Assembly (NCBI GenBank): GCA_005881495.1
Contig: VBHI01000317.1
Coordinates: 1-60,550 of the forward strand
DNA from: Chloroflexota bacterium
GTDB taxonomy: Bacteria; Chloroflexota; Ktedonobacteria; Ktedonobacterales; Ktedonobacteraceae
Reading direction: 5' to 3'
DNA: 60,550 bases
Positions 50,957-59,450 of the stretch are shown here, one piece after another. Below the pieces are notes generated by a model. That model was not told the DNA's origin, did no database searches, and saw only the letters and a list, made by a program, of their open reading frames with translations. Each line of letters starts with the position of its first letter. Position 1 is the first letter of the stretch. The translations under genes were made by a program, and so were the position numbers.

Positions 50957-52585
50957 CTATTGTAACAGATGGCGTATTTTCAGGGCAATTTGTAGGGACA
51001 AGCGCAGTTCTGAATCGTCGAGGGACTGGCCCAGGACTTCCTCGATTCTTCCCAGTCGATACAAGAGTGAATTGCGGTGTAAGTGCATGGTGCGGGCGGT
51101 CTCGCTTAGATTGCCGTTACAGCGGAAGTAGCCTTCGAGGGTGTCAATCAGGGTGCCGTCTCCGCGTGTATCGGTATTAAGCAGCGGGCCGAGGGTTTCT
51201 CGATAAAAGTCGCGGAGTTCGCTTTGCCTATCGAGATGGAAGAGGAGGCGGTAGACACCAAGGTGCGTGAATGAATGTATCTGATTCTCGCCAAAGAGTC
51301 GTCGTCCTATTTCCAGCGCCTGTTGCGCTTCGCGATAGGATTGTGAGATGCCTTGTAGATTTGTTGCGACACGTCCAAGGCCAATTGAATAAGCTGGCAA
51401 AGCATTGTTATTGCCCTGCTGTAAACGTGTTTGCACCCTTTCCAGGCGGGTAAGGATGACTTTTTCAGCATCTCTATGGCTGTTACTATTCTGATTGTTT
51501 GCAGAGGGAAGTGGAAGTATGGTTATTACACGACGGGATTCGGTTAATATCCAGCTTGCAGGCCATGCCAGTAGCAGTGCATCACGAACTCTGCGACTCC
51601 ACTGTGCCTGGGGGCTGCCTGGAGGATAATCAGTCTCGTTGGCGTGAATTTCAAAGATGGCAACGATTTGCGGGGCCGTGAGATCATAGCCCAGTAAACG
51701 GGCGCGGGCAAGCATCTCATCCGGCTGTTGGTAGTTGCCCTGCAGCACATCCATGAAGGCTTCCAACTGGTACCGACTCTCGACGGCGCTGCGCTCTTTT
51801 TCGCGGGCGAACTCCAGCGCCAGTATTGGCACGACCTGCCCCAGCGTGATGCGATCCAGGTAATCGAAATCACCGTCGTGTCCGATGAGGGAGAGGTAGC
51901 CGACGACATCATGGTGTACGAGAATGGGGGCATTGATCTGGACGAGACCTTGTTGCCAGAGTGCCTCGTCATCGAGGGTTGCTGGCAGTACAAGCATGCC
52001 TGCGCCGGCAGGCGCTGCTTGTAGGCGGACGTGGCGTTCGGTGTCCTGGACGACGACCCATTTGTTGCAACTGTTGGCGAGTTGTTCGCAGATGCCTTGT
52101 ATTCCCGCCCCCTGGATGCTTAACTGCATGAGCTGATGTGAGATTTCCGTTGCTTTCCGTTCAATTTCTCCACGAAAGCTGACGACGAAGGTAATCACTT
52201 CGCGCTCGATCGCTTCAAGGGATGCTGAAGGGGGAAGGAGGATGAGTGGGAGATTATGCTGGTTCGCAAGCGTACAGGCCTCTTCTCCGAGTGATTCAAC
52301 GGAGGGAGCTGCTACTGCTATTGCTGCTACCCCCTCTTGATGCAGACTTTTCATGAGATGAGGCAGCGGTTCATCAAGGCGGCGTAACTGTGAGAGCGCG
52401 AGGAGGGCAAGTTCTCCTCCATGCACGCTTTCGAAGGCGGGTAGGCGCGCGCGCATGCGACATGACCATGTTACGCGGCGTTCCAGCCCTGTTGCGCCGG
52501 CGACTAGTTGGGCGTCGCGTGAGGCGAGCAGAGTAAGAATATTGCGCACCGAGGCGGAAGTTGTCGGAGTTGACGAGCTGCTCAT
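50957..52585 (-). CDS. PucR-family transcriptional regulator
   Basis: A 542-residue regulator with an N-terminal PucR ligand domain (ILTLLASRDAQLVAGATGLERRVTWSCRM...ELALLALSQL), a middle GGDEF-like/GAF-like part and a C-terminal PucR_HTH_30: LIDTLEGYFRCNGNLSETARTMHLHRNSLLYRLGRIEEVLG. The HTH is at the very end, as in PucR/CdaR proteins, which respond to purines, allantoin or amino acids. What it senses here is unknown. ATG 52585 is a reasonable start. It is divergent from nothing; genes on either side are on the same strand. Confidence 0.88.
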   Translation of the reverse strand: MSSSSTPTTSASVRNILTLLASRDAQLVAGATGLERRVTWSCRMRARLPAFESVHGGELALLALSQLRRLDEPLPHLMKSLHQEGVAAIAVAAPSVESLGEEACTLANQHNLPLILLPPSASLEAIEREVITFVVSFRGEIERKATEISHQLMQLSIQGAGIQGICEQLANSCNKWVVVQDTERHVRLQAAPAGAGMLVLPATLDDEALWQQGLVQINAPILVHHDVVGYLSLIGHDGDFDYLDRITLGQVVPILALEFAREKERSAVESRYQLEAFMDVLQGNYQQPDEMLARARLLGYDLTAPQIVAIFEIHANETDYPPGSPQAQWSRRVRDALLLAWPASWILTESRRVITILPLPSANNQNSNSHRDAEKVILTRLERVQTRLQQGNNNALPAYSIGLGRVATNLQGISQSYREAQQALEIGRRLFGENQIHSFTHLGVYRLLFHLDRQSELRDFYRETLGPLLNTDTRGDGTLIDTLEGYFRCNGNLSETARTMHLHRNSLLYRLGRIEEVLGQSLDDSELRLSLQIALKIRHLLQ

Positions 52586-52618
52586 GACTCACGCACCAGT
52601 AATAGGGTTGCGCGGCGA

Positions 52619-52741
52619 TTATCGCCGCGCTGTTAATGTGGATGTAGAGGCTCCACTTGCTTTAAACGCTTTGCGCTTTTCTTTGTTCTTTTTGGCTCTC
52701 GCGAGATGTTTGTGCCAGGCTACTTTTTTGGTTTTGTTCAT
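52619..52741 (-). CDS. Small highly basic protein, 40 residues
   Basis: ATG 52741 with AGGAGC eight bases upstream. The product MNKTKKVAWHKHLARAKKNK... is rich in Lys/Arg and His and ends in a Ser/Thr-Arg tail. Composition resembles tiny ribosome- or nucleic-acid-binding proteins, but I do not recognise a family. The strong ribosome site, clean frame and position 33 bases after the PucR start region (upstream of it on the minus strand) support a real gene possibly co-transcribed with PucR. Confidence 0.6.
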   Translation of the reverse strand: MNKTKKVAWHKHLARAKKNKEKRKAFKASGASTSTLTARR

Positions 52742-52831
52742 TGGCTGCTCCTTTATTGTGCTTATTTGGGTTTATTCTTTTCTCTCCGCCGCAGGTGGAG
52801 AAGGATGGGGTAGCTGCCCAATAAGAATCCG

Positions 52832-53650
52832 CTACTCTTCGGGTTCGCTGGCGCCTTCGAAGTCAACTTCGGTGAGGTCGTCAGTTTCGTCGCCGCCGTC
52901 GTAATATTCGTCTTCGTTGCCAAGCTCGTCATCGTCTTCGCCACGATCGTAGCGTACCATGGTATCTTTGGTGTAGGCACGGATGGTATCGCCGCCGCCT
53001 TGTGATGGGAAGCTGACTTTGCCGAACATACTGGGATGTTGATATTCTTCGCGAATGATGAGCCGTACCAGCCCCTGTTCCATGGCAAGAATGGCTGCCG
53101 CATAACGATTGCCACCATCCATGAAGTTAATCAGGCGGTTGGCAAGGCGCGGCTCTATCTGTCCGATGTCTTCTCCTACTGCATTGCGCACAAAAATGGT
53201 GTGCCCGATGACATGTAACTGTACTTTATCGCCGACGCCAACCTTGGCAAGAATTGGAGTTGAGGCAATATTGATCAAATCGGTTGTACCTGTTTTACCG
53301 GTTTCCTCGATGAAGAGCCGGGGATCGATGCGTTCTACTCCAGTGTGGACTGTGGCAGGTTCTTCCTGGAGCAATGAGAGTCGATCTAAATTCTTTTTGG
53401 CGATGGTGTTGTTTGGACTATATTTTAGCGTCTGGGTGTAGGCCTGGCGGGCTTCTGAGTACCGTCCCAACTCGCTATATGCCTTACCCAGACGGTTATA
53501 GGCTTCTGCTTCGTTGGGAAAGAAATTCAGGATGTTGCGATTGGTTATGACCGCTTCTGCCCATTGGCTTGCCAGAGCCTGATCGATCGCCAGACGGGTC
53601 CATTGGACTTTTAGTTGTACTTTCTCTTCAGAAGATTGTGCTTGCGTCAT
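52832..53650 (-). CDS. TPR protein with acidic tail
   Basis: Residues about 15-100 contain two to three TPR motifs (AVITNRNILNFFPNEAEAYNRLGKAYSELGRYSEARQAYTQTLKYSPNN). The middle (about 125-215) reads as a beta-rich domain, VGDKVQLHVIGHTIFVRNAVGEDIGQIEPRLANRLINFMDGG, and the last 40 residues are strongly acidic (DRGEDDDELGNEDEYYD). I do not know this combination. ATG 53650 follows GGAGG. It lies downstream of MiaB with a 38-base gap and may share its transcript. Confidence 0.75.
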   Translation of the reverse strand: MTQAQSSEEKVQLKVQWTRLAIDQALASQWAEAVITNRNILNFFPNEAEAYNRLGKAYSELGRYSEARQAYTQTLKYSPNNTIAKKNLDRLSLLQEEPATVHTGVERIDPRLFIEETGKTGTTDLINIASTPILAKVGVGDKVQLHVIGHTIFVRNAVGEDIGQIEPRLANRLINFMDGGNRYAAAILAMEQGLVRLIIREEYQHPSMFGKVSFPSQGGGDTIRAYTKDTMVRYDRGEDDDELGNEDEYYDGGDETDDLTEVDFEGASEPEE

Positions 53651-53688
53651 CAAGTGCCTCCTCCATCATCGTGTTGATAGTCTGCCTA

Positions 53689-55197
53689 TTATACCGCAAC
53701 TGCGCAACCCTGCAATGACCAGGCGGTAGTTTGTTCAATCTCGACATTTACAAGGTCCCCAACCTGGATATTGCTTACTTCGCCAGGGTTTGGGAAGAAT
53801 ACCAATTTGTTGGCGCGATTGCGGCCTTTCCACTGTTGACGACCGTGCTTGTTGTTTTCTTCTTCGACCAGCACTTCTTCAATTTTCCCGATGTACTCCT
53901 GGTTGATTTCCAGGGAGATGGCTGCTTGCAGCTCTTCCACGGCATGCAGGCGACGTTTCTTCTCGGACAGTGGGATGTCGTCATCCCAGCGTGCGGCGAC
54001 AGTGCCTGGGCGAACAGAGTAGGCAGCGACATGCACGACGTCGAAGCGAATATCACGAATTAGATCGAGCGTGTGCTGGAACTCTTCCTCTGTTTCGCCA
54101 CAAAAACCTACGATCACATCGGTAGAGAGAGTAATACCGGGCCATAGTTCCCGTACACGCTGAATCTTTTCCCTATACTCGTCGAGCGTGTAGCCACGCT
54201 TCATGCGCTTGAGCACCGCGTCATCGCCAGCCTGTACGGGAATATTCAGGTGTTCACAGACTTTTGGCAGTTTTGCCATGCGTTCTATCATGCTATCAGT
54301 CATGTGACGCGGATACGAGGTCATGAAACGAATGCGTTGCAAGCCATCGATAGTGCTCAGTTGAGTCATCAGGAAGGCAAGATCGGGGTAACCTGGTAAA
54401 TCGAGTCCATACGCCTCGACGGTCTGGCCCAACAAGGTGAGTTCTTTTGCCCCTTTCGAGACAAGGGTGCGGGCCTCAGCGAGCAGCTCATCTACAGGGC
54501 GGCTGCGCTCTCGACCGCGGCGATACGGCACGATACAATAGGTGCAGACTTTATTACAACCCAGAACGATGGGCAGCCAGGCGGTAGAACCTGTCTTTGC
54601 CGGTTCGATTTTCGTGGGGTAGTGAGCCATACGTTCGCCGGGTTTTGGCGTGATGGCCATTGGCAACACGGTGCGTTTCCCTATGGTATTGGTTGAAGTA
54701 GCGAAGGTGGGTAAGATTGGTCCAACGGCAGTGACCAGGTTATCTCTCTCGACGGAGTCATCGTCGTTGTTGGGCATATATTCGATGTCAAGGCAGCCCG
54801 CGCCTGAGATGGGGGTCCAACGCTCTTCGAGAAAACGGGGCAGAATGTCTGCCTGTTCTACTTTCATGAACAGGTCGATATGTGGATAGCGTTTGCTTAA
54901 TTCGTCAATAGTCTTCTGGTTACCAATCATGCATCCCATCAACGCCACCAGGAGATCACTGCGCTTTGACTTGGCCTGTTTCAGCTGTGAAAGCTGATTG
55001 TGCGCTTTTTCTTCTGGCGCTTTACGCACGCTGCAGGTGTTGAGGATCACGAGGTTAGCCTGATCCATACCGGCTTCTTCCCAGCCGAGGTCATCAAGGA
55101 TGGCCTGGATACGTTGAGAATCGGCCTGGTTCATCTGGCAACCGACGGTCCAGATATGATATTTGCCGCGTGTAATATTTGTCGACGTAGTGGTCAT
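53689..55197 (-). CDS. miaB: tRNA-2-methylthio-N6-isopentenyladenosine synthase MiaB
   Basis: Radical-SAM enzyme that adds a methylthio group to i6A37 in tRNA. UPF0004 domain: YHIWTVGCQMNQADSQRI with cysteines at GCQ, NTCSV and GCMIG. Radical SAM: VLGCNKVCTYCIVPYRRGRERSR (CxxxCxxC). TRAM at the C-terminus (VEEENNKHGRQQWKGRNRANKLVFFP). Between the first and second domains there is an extra stretch of about 60 residues (NNDDDSVERDNLVTAVGPI...MAITPKPGERMAHYPT), longer than in the usual 440-residue MiaB, so the chain is 502. Start ATG 55197 follows GGAGAGG. Divergent from glk. Confidence 0.95.
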   Translation of the reverse strand: MTTTSTNITRGKYHIWTVGCQMNQADSQRIQAILDDLGWEEAGMDQANLVILNTCSVRKAPEEKAHNQLSQLKQAKSKRSDLLVALMGCMIGNQKTIDELSKRYPHIDLFMKVEQADILPRFLEERWTPISGAGCLDIEYMPNNDDDSVERDNLVTAVGPILPTFATSTNTIGKRTVLPMAITPKPGERMAHYPTKIEPAKTGSTAWLPIVLGCNKVCTYCIVPYRRGRERSRPVDELLAEARTLVSKGAKELTLLGQTVEAYGLDLPGYPDLAFLMTQLSTIDGLQRIRFMTSYPRHMTDSMIERMAKLPKVCEHLNIPVQAGDDAVLKRMKRGYTLDEYREKIQRVRELWPGITLSTDVIVGFCGETEEEFQHTLDLIRDIRFDVVHVAAYSVRPGTVAARWDDDIPLSEKKRRLHAVEELQAAISLEINQEYIGKIEEVLVEEENNKHGRQQWKGRNRANKLVFFPNPGEVSNIQVGDLVNVEIEQTTAWSLQGCAVAV

Positions 55198-55332
55198 CGT
55201 TTGCCTCTCCGAGCATGAATGGTATATACTGCTGAATATAATCCTGTTTTGGTGTTATGTTTCTAAGCACGCTATTATACACCAATATAGGGGTAATGTC
55301 ACGATTTTTTTATGACAAAGGAGAGCAGATTC

Positions 55333-56313
55333 ATGCTACTAGCGGGAGATATTGGAGGAACGAAGACAAACCTGGCTATTTATTCAGCCGAGGCGGGTTT
55401 GCGCAATCCGTTGGTCGAGGCAACATATCCCAGCGCAATGTATCCTAGCCTGGAGGCGCTTGTACACACGTTCCTTTCACAAACTGGTCTCTCCGTTGAT
55501 CGGGCCAGTTTCGGTGTTGCAGGTCCTGTCGTTGCCGGTCGAGCCACAATTACGAATTTGCCCTGGGATATGAGCGAGCAGCAACTGGCTGAGTCCTTGA
55601 AGGTCTCGTCTGTTCTATTGATGAATGACCTTGAGGCTATTGCTCGCTCTATCCCTTTTCTGGAGCCCTCTGAACTGCATACTGTGAGTAAAGGACAGCT
55701 CATTGCTCATGGGAATATTGCTGTCGTTGCGCCTGGAACGGGTCTAGGGGAGGCGTTCCTGACGTGGAATGATTCGTCGCACTATCACGCTCACAATTCG
55801 GAGGGAGGACATTGCGATTTTGCTCCTACCAACGAGCAAGAGATCGAGCTATTGCGCTATCTGCTTAAACGATACGACCACGTGAGCTATGAACGTGTCT
55901 GCTCAGGTAAGGGTATTCCGAATATTTATTCGTATCTGAGAGATAGTGGTTTCGCTGAGGAGCCACGCTGGTTGTCCGAAAGTCTGGCGAATGCCACAGA
56001 TTTTTCTCCGGTCATTGTCAATGCCGCACTCGAAAGGTCGTCGGATTTGTGTGTTGCTACATTGAATACATTTGTTGCCATTCTAGGCTCGGAGGTTGGG
56101 AATCTAGCCCTTAAAGTGATGGCGACCGGGGGCATCTACCTGGGAGGTGGTATTCCGCCGCGAATCCTGACCTTCCTGGAGGGTGAGAATTTTATGAAGG
56201 CTTTCCACAGTAAGGGGCGTTTTGTGAAGCTCCTTGAAGATGTTCCGATCAGTGTTATTCTCAATCCGGGGAGCGCGCTTTTGGGCGTAGCTTCTTACGG
56301 CCTACAATTGTGA
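55333..56313 (+). CDS. glk: Glucokinase
   Basis: PF02685-type glucokinase that makes glucose 6-phosphate. ATP site LLAGDIGGTKTNLAIY, glucose-site segments LPWDMSEQQLAESLKV and LLMNDLEAIARSIP, VVAPGTGLGEAFL and SEGGHCDFAPTNEQEIELLRYLL (catalytic region), and GGIYLGGGIPPR. ATG 55333 is chosen because AAAGGAGAG is eight bases upstream; the ATG at 55312 is before that site. At 326 residues it is the normal length. Fits the sugar-use theme of the window. Confidence 0.93.
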   Translation: MLLAGDIGGTKTNLAIYSAEAGLRNPLVEATYPSAMYPSLEALVHTFLSQTGLSVDRASFGVAGPVVAGRATITNLPWDMSEQQLAESLKVSSVLLMNDLEAIARSIPFLEPSELHTVSKGQLIAHGNIAVVAPGTGLGEAFLTWNDSSHYHAHNSEGGHCDFAPTNEQEIELLRYLLKRYDHVSYERVCSGKGIPNIYSYLRDSGFAEEPRWLSESLANATDFSPVIVNAALERSSDLCVATLNTFVAILGSEVGNLALKVMATGGIYLGGGIPPRILTFLEGENFMKAFHSKGRFVKLLEDVPISVILNPGSALLGVASYGLQL

Positions 56314-56363
56314 AAACAATGTCATATTTTGCCGTCTGATTTCGGGATTAAGAAAGAGAGAGA

Positions 56364-57062
56364 ATGCGTACATTACCAAAGGCGATAACTTTTGATTGTT
56401 ATGGGACGCTCATCGATTGGGAAGCAGAGATTGAGCGATATTTCACACAGAAATTGGCGGAGCACCGTATTACAGGGGTAGACGCGCGCGCTTTGCAGCA
56501 CTTCTGGGAAGAAGTGCAGTTTCAGTATATTCAGGGGCCATATCATCCATATAGGCAGGTGTTGCGTGAAACAATGAAGATGGCTTTCGATCATTTTCAT
56601 TTGCCTTACGGGGAGGCTGATGTCGAGGAATTCGCGCATGCGATGGGTCGGTGGAAGCCGTTTCCAGATACGAGGGACGCGATTGTCGAGTTGCAGAAGT
56701 TCTTGAAGGTGGTGCTGATAACGAATACTGACAACGATATAATTGCCGAGACCGAGCGGACTATTGGCGTGACGTTCGATGAGATCATCACGGCGCAGCA
56801 GGCGGGGGCGTACAAGCCGAGCCATAAGGGGTTTCTGCTGGCGCGTGAGCGGTTGGGGCTGCCGAAGTCAGAGGTGTGGCATGCTGGTTTTGGGTTCAAA
56901 TATGATATTGTGCCGGCCACCGAGCTTGGATATACAACGGTCTGGGTGAATAGACAGGGTGAGGCGCGGCCGGTGGGTGTGAAGGAGACGTTCCTGGTGG
57001 GGGATATGCAGACGCCGGTGTATGTTATTAAGGGGATTGCGGCTGCTTCAGTGATTGGTTAA
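56364..57062 (+). CDS. HAD-superfamily hydrolase, haloacid dehalogenase type II-like
   Basis: A 232-residue HAD enzyme: motif I AITFDCYGTLIDWE, motif II VLITNTDND, motif III KPSHKGFLLARERLG, motif IV GFKYDIVPATELGYTTVWVNR. Similar to haloacid dehalogenase type II and pyrimidine-nucleotidase-like HADs. Its last 173 bases are the first copy of a 240-bp direct repeat, but the gene reads through cleanly. Stop is at 57062, next to the lexA 3' end on the other strand. Confidence 0.88.
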   Translation: MRTLPKAITFDCYGTLIDWEAEIERYFTQKLAEHRITGVDARALQHFWEEVQFQYIQGPYHPYRQVLRETMKMAFDHFHLPYGEADVEEFAHAMGRWKPFPDTRDAIVELQKFLKVVLITNTDNDIIAETERTIGVTFDEIITAQQAGAYKPSHKGFLLARERLGLPKSEVWHAGFGFKYDIVPATELGYTTVWVNRQGEARPVGVKETFLVGDMQTPVYVIKGIAAASVIG

Positions 57063-57129
57063 CGCAACTGGTCCTTTAAGAGGCGTATGGTGGCAAGGAG
57101 GAAACAGAGCAGGGAAACCTGGGTGAGGA
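56890..57129. repeat. 240-bp direct repeat, left copy
   Basis: Aligned without gaps to 58354-58593 (offset 1464); by eye six differences. Contains the HAD gene 3' end and the last 54 bases of lexA. Confidence 0.95.
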
Positions 57130-57834
57130 GTCTTCTTCCGATTCTGCTTCAAGCTCGCTCTGTTTGGGTAGACGATACCGCGATAGGGGGTTAAGACGTA
57201 AAACTGCCACAACTTTCCCTTGTACCCACCATTGCTGATCCCATTTCTCTTTGGGGATAAAAATAGATTTTAGATCATCATTAGCTGGTTGTAGACGTAT
57301 TCCGTTTTTCTCACGGTGAAAACCTTTGAGCGTTGCACTACCCTGAAAACCAGGCCGCAAACGAACTGCCACAACAATATCACCATCCACATAAGCATCC
57401 TGTCTCCTGATAACCACAATATCACCATCAAATACAGAATCCTCCTTCATTGAGTCACCTTTTACTTTTAATGCATAGATACCGTCATGCTCTAACTCGC
57501 GGTCCAAATCAATCAATTGTTCCGGCTCCGTGAATATTTCAAGAGGACGACCGGCAGCAATGACACCTTGCAGAGGAATGCCACGAGGATTCGTGAGGGT
57601 AATGCTACGAGCTTTATTTGGTTCGCGATGAATAAGTCCTTTATCCTGAACGCGATTGAGATGGTATTGAACCAAACTAGTGCTGGAAATATTCAATGCA
57701 GCACCTATCTCCCTATTAGTAGGTGCGATTCCATGATCCTTGATATAACGCTTTATGTACTCGTATATCCTTCGCTGAACATCAGTTAATTGATCTACTC
57801 CTCGCGGGATATCATTCACCCGGTCTGCTACCAT
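57076..57834 (-). CDS. lexA: LexA-type SOS repressor, with repeat-derived C-terminus
   Basis: N-terminal winged HTH (QRRIYEYIKRYIKDHGIAPTNREIGAALNIS) and C-terminal S24 peptidase fold. Self-cleavage site VIAAGRP (Ala94-Gly95), catalytic Ser128 in KGDSMKED and Lys170 in ATLKGF. Normal LexA ends near GKVVAVLRL; here about 40 extra residues follow, and the last 17 or so (SPRFPCSVSSLPPYAS) are encoded inside the 240-bp direct repeat. A LexA box of the B. subtilis style is 62 bases upstream, so it likely represses itself. Cassette-like location. Confidence 0.9.
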   Translation of the reverse strand: MVADRVNDIPRGVDQLTDVQRRIYEYIKRYIKDHGIAPTNREIGAALNISSTSLVQYHLNRVQDKGLIHREPNKARSITLTNPRGIPLQGVIAAGRPLEIFTEPEQLIDLDRELEHDGIYALKVKGDSMKEDSVFDGDIVVIRRQDAYVDGDIVVAVRLRPGFQGSATLKGFHREKNGIRLQPANDDLKSIFIPKEKWDQQWWVQGKVVAVLRLNPLSRYRLPKQSELEAESEEDSSPRFPCSVSSLPPYAS

Positions 57835-57895
57835 AGCATTTCACCTGGCCTTTCCGAACATATTCCTTGATTTTCCTCCCTATCAAACTTGAATT

Positions 57896-57909
57896 GGAAC
57901 TTTTGTTCC
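57896..57909 (-). promoter_or_regulatory. LexA box
   Basis: GGAACTTTTGTTCC, a perfect 14-bp palindrome matching GAAC-N4-GTTC of the B. subtilis-type SOS box, between the lexA start and its likely promoter. A weaker half-match GAACATATTC is at 57856-57865. Confidence 0.8.
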
Positions 57910-57980
57910 TTATACACAAGTGTACTATGATACATTTGAGTTTACAATGATCAAATGTTCTATTTTTCCAAACACTTCGA

Positions 57981-58163
57981 TCAACCTTTGGAACGAGGCT
58001 TATTGTTAAGCTTCTTTCCCTTACGAGGTACATTTTTTCCCTGTCTGTTCATAGAATCTTTATCTCTCCCCAATACGGCGTTCGCCACGAAGCTGTTGAG
58101 AAGGACACATATATACTCATCCACTGTCATACTACCCCTCTTGTCAAGCTCCCTTATGCTCAT
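57981..58163 (-). CDS. Small gene B in lexA cassette, 60 residues
   Basis: ATG 58163 overlaps the stop of the upstream small gene as ATGA, a classical coupling signal. The product MSIRELDKRGSMTVDEYICVLLNSFVANAVLG... ends in a Lys/Arg/Asn-rich tail, suggesting nucleic-acid contact. Same strand as lexA, 147 bases before it. No family recognised. The coupling supports it as a real gene of the cassette. Confidence 0.5.
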   Translation of the reverse strand: MSIRELDKRGSMTVDEYICVLLNSFVANAVLGRDKDSMNRQGKNVPRKGKKLNNKPRSKG

Positions 58164-58353
58164 AAGAGTACGCTCCTTTCCTGCTTTTTGCGCTTGGCGC
58201 TTCGTCTTGTAGCTGAGAGATCCTGTTGCAAGGCGCGTAACTCAGGATGATTGGCAAGAGGGTGCTTAGGTGTTGCCGCAGTCGAGAGAATTGTTTCAAG
58301 AATAATGAGGATTTCAGCATAATTGGTGCGTTGGGTACTGGTACTTTCCCGTC
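58160..58353 (-). pseudogene. Small gene A in lexA cassette, 5'-truncated at the repeat boundary
   Basis: The frame ends in HPELRALQQDLSATRRSAKRKK...LL and its TGA overlaps gene B's ATG. Reading upstream, it runs straight into the 240-bp repeat without a credible start of its own (a GTG inside the repeat would give an artificial MAGTISYLN leader). So it looks cut at the cassette border. Confidence 0.5.
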
Positions 58354-58526
58354 TTGGGTTCAAATACGATATTGTGCCGGCCACCGAGCTTGGATATATA
58401 ACGGTCTGGGTGAATAGACAGGGTGAGGCGCGGCCGGTGAATGTGAAGGAGACGTTCCTGGTGGGGGATATGCAGACGCTGGTGTATGTTATTAAGGGGA
58501 TTGCGGCTGCTTCAGTGATTGGTTAA
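58354..58526 (+). pseudogene. 3' fragment of HAD hydrolase gene
   Basis: Encodes GFKYDIVPATELGYITVWVNR to the HAD stop. It is the same 3' end as the complete HAD gene, with six changes, and lacks a start. A relic of the duplication. Confidence 0.85.
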
Positions 58527-58593
58527 CGCAACTGGTCCTTTAAGAGGCGTATGGTGCCAAGGAGGAAACAGAGCAGGGAAACCTGGGTGAGGA
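58354..58593. repeat. 240-bp direct repeat, right copy
   Basis: Second copy; contains a 3' fragment of the HAD gene and the 3' end of the membrane-protein gene (58523-59392). Confidence 0.95.
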
Positions 58594-59392
58594 ATAAGTT
58601 TTTGGCTCCGGTACCTATGCCGGGTAGGGAGAGAAGGAGTTCAATAGCGGGCAGCATACCGAAGAGGAGCGCCAGGCCGGGCTGCATTTTCCAGCATGAA
58701 GGGCGCGCCCACCACACCAGCAGGGCTAGAACAAGACCCAGTGCTGCTAGATCGCTTTCGATTGTGTTCAGTGTCAGGCTATCCGCTGGCGTAGCGATGT
58801 AGATCAATGGGACGACACAGATACTTACAATTAGTACTATTCTGAAGAACCAGATATCCCAGCGTGTAAAGGGTGTGCGGTCAATGGAGAGGCAAATGTA
58901 GGCACCGAATAACGCACTACAAATGATGGCATTTAAGAGCGATGGTATTGATGAACCGGGATCAAGTCTGAAAAAAGGTAAGACATGATTGAGACTTATA
59001 AAGAGTACCCAGATAGAGGCGAAAATAGCTCCCAGGCGTATCCACCAGGAACGTGTTACAATGATTATGGCTAGCAAACAGACAAATGCGGGGAGTAAGT
59101 GAGCCAGCGAAACCCATGTTTCCCTAAAGAGACGATCCAACACGGCCTGTGTCAGGAGACTATCGGCGCTCAATCCTATTACTAGCGTCAGAGCAAAGAG
59201 CACTATGAAACGTGGCGTCCAGATGATGGTTGAGGGAGTTGTGGATGTTGCAGTTGTCGCAGTTGTTGCAGTTGTTGCAGTTGTTGTTGCCGGTTGTTGT
59301 GTTACGGCAGCAGGTGGTTCCACAAACTGGATGGCCAGTTTATCGGTCTTTGTTGGTGCGTTAATTTCTGGTTGTATGGAACTTTCTGCCAT
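58523..59392 (-). CDS. Multi-spanning membrane protein of unknown function
   Basis: A 289-residue protein with an N-terminal soluble Thr/Ala-rich linker (QQPATTTATTATTATT, encoded by 9-bp DNA repeats) and about eight hydrophobic spans, ending RLLKDQLR. I do not recognise the family. The start ATG follows AGGAAG. Its stop overlaps that of the HAD fragment (TTAA), so before the cassette arrived, HAD and this gene were probably convergent with overlapping stops. Confidence 0.65.
   Translation of the reverse strand: MAESSIQPEINAPTKTDKLAIQFVEPPAAVTQQPATTTATTATTATTATSTTPSTIIWTPRFIVLFALTLVIGLSADSLLTQAVLDRLFRETWVSLAHLLPAFVCLLAIIIVTRSWWIRLGAIFASIWVLFISLNHVLPFFRLDPGSSIPSLLNAIICSALFGAYICLSIDRTPFTRWDIWFFRIVLIVSICVVPLIYIATPADSLTLNTIESDLAALGLVLALLVWWARPSCWKMQPGLALLFGMLPAIELLLSLPGIGTGAKNLFLTQVSLLCFLLGTIRLLKDQLR
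59247..59282. repeat. 9-bp GTTGCAGTT repeats in the membrane-protein linker
   Basis: GTTGCAGTT, GTCGCAGTT, GTTGCAGTT, GTTGCAGTT in tandem (59247-59282), flanked by degenerate units. On the minus strand they encode the Thr-Ala-rich tripeptide linker. Confidence 0.85.
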
Positions 59393-59450
59393 GAGATGCG
59401 CTTCCTATCGGGTTGTTTTCTCCTGTCTATTGTAACGCATGAAGTGCGTT

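Noticed and set aside
58323..58526. A short independent gene (67 codons)
   Set aside because: It is the 3' end of the HAD gene carried by the right 240-bp repeat, with an accidental start in front.
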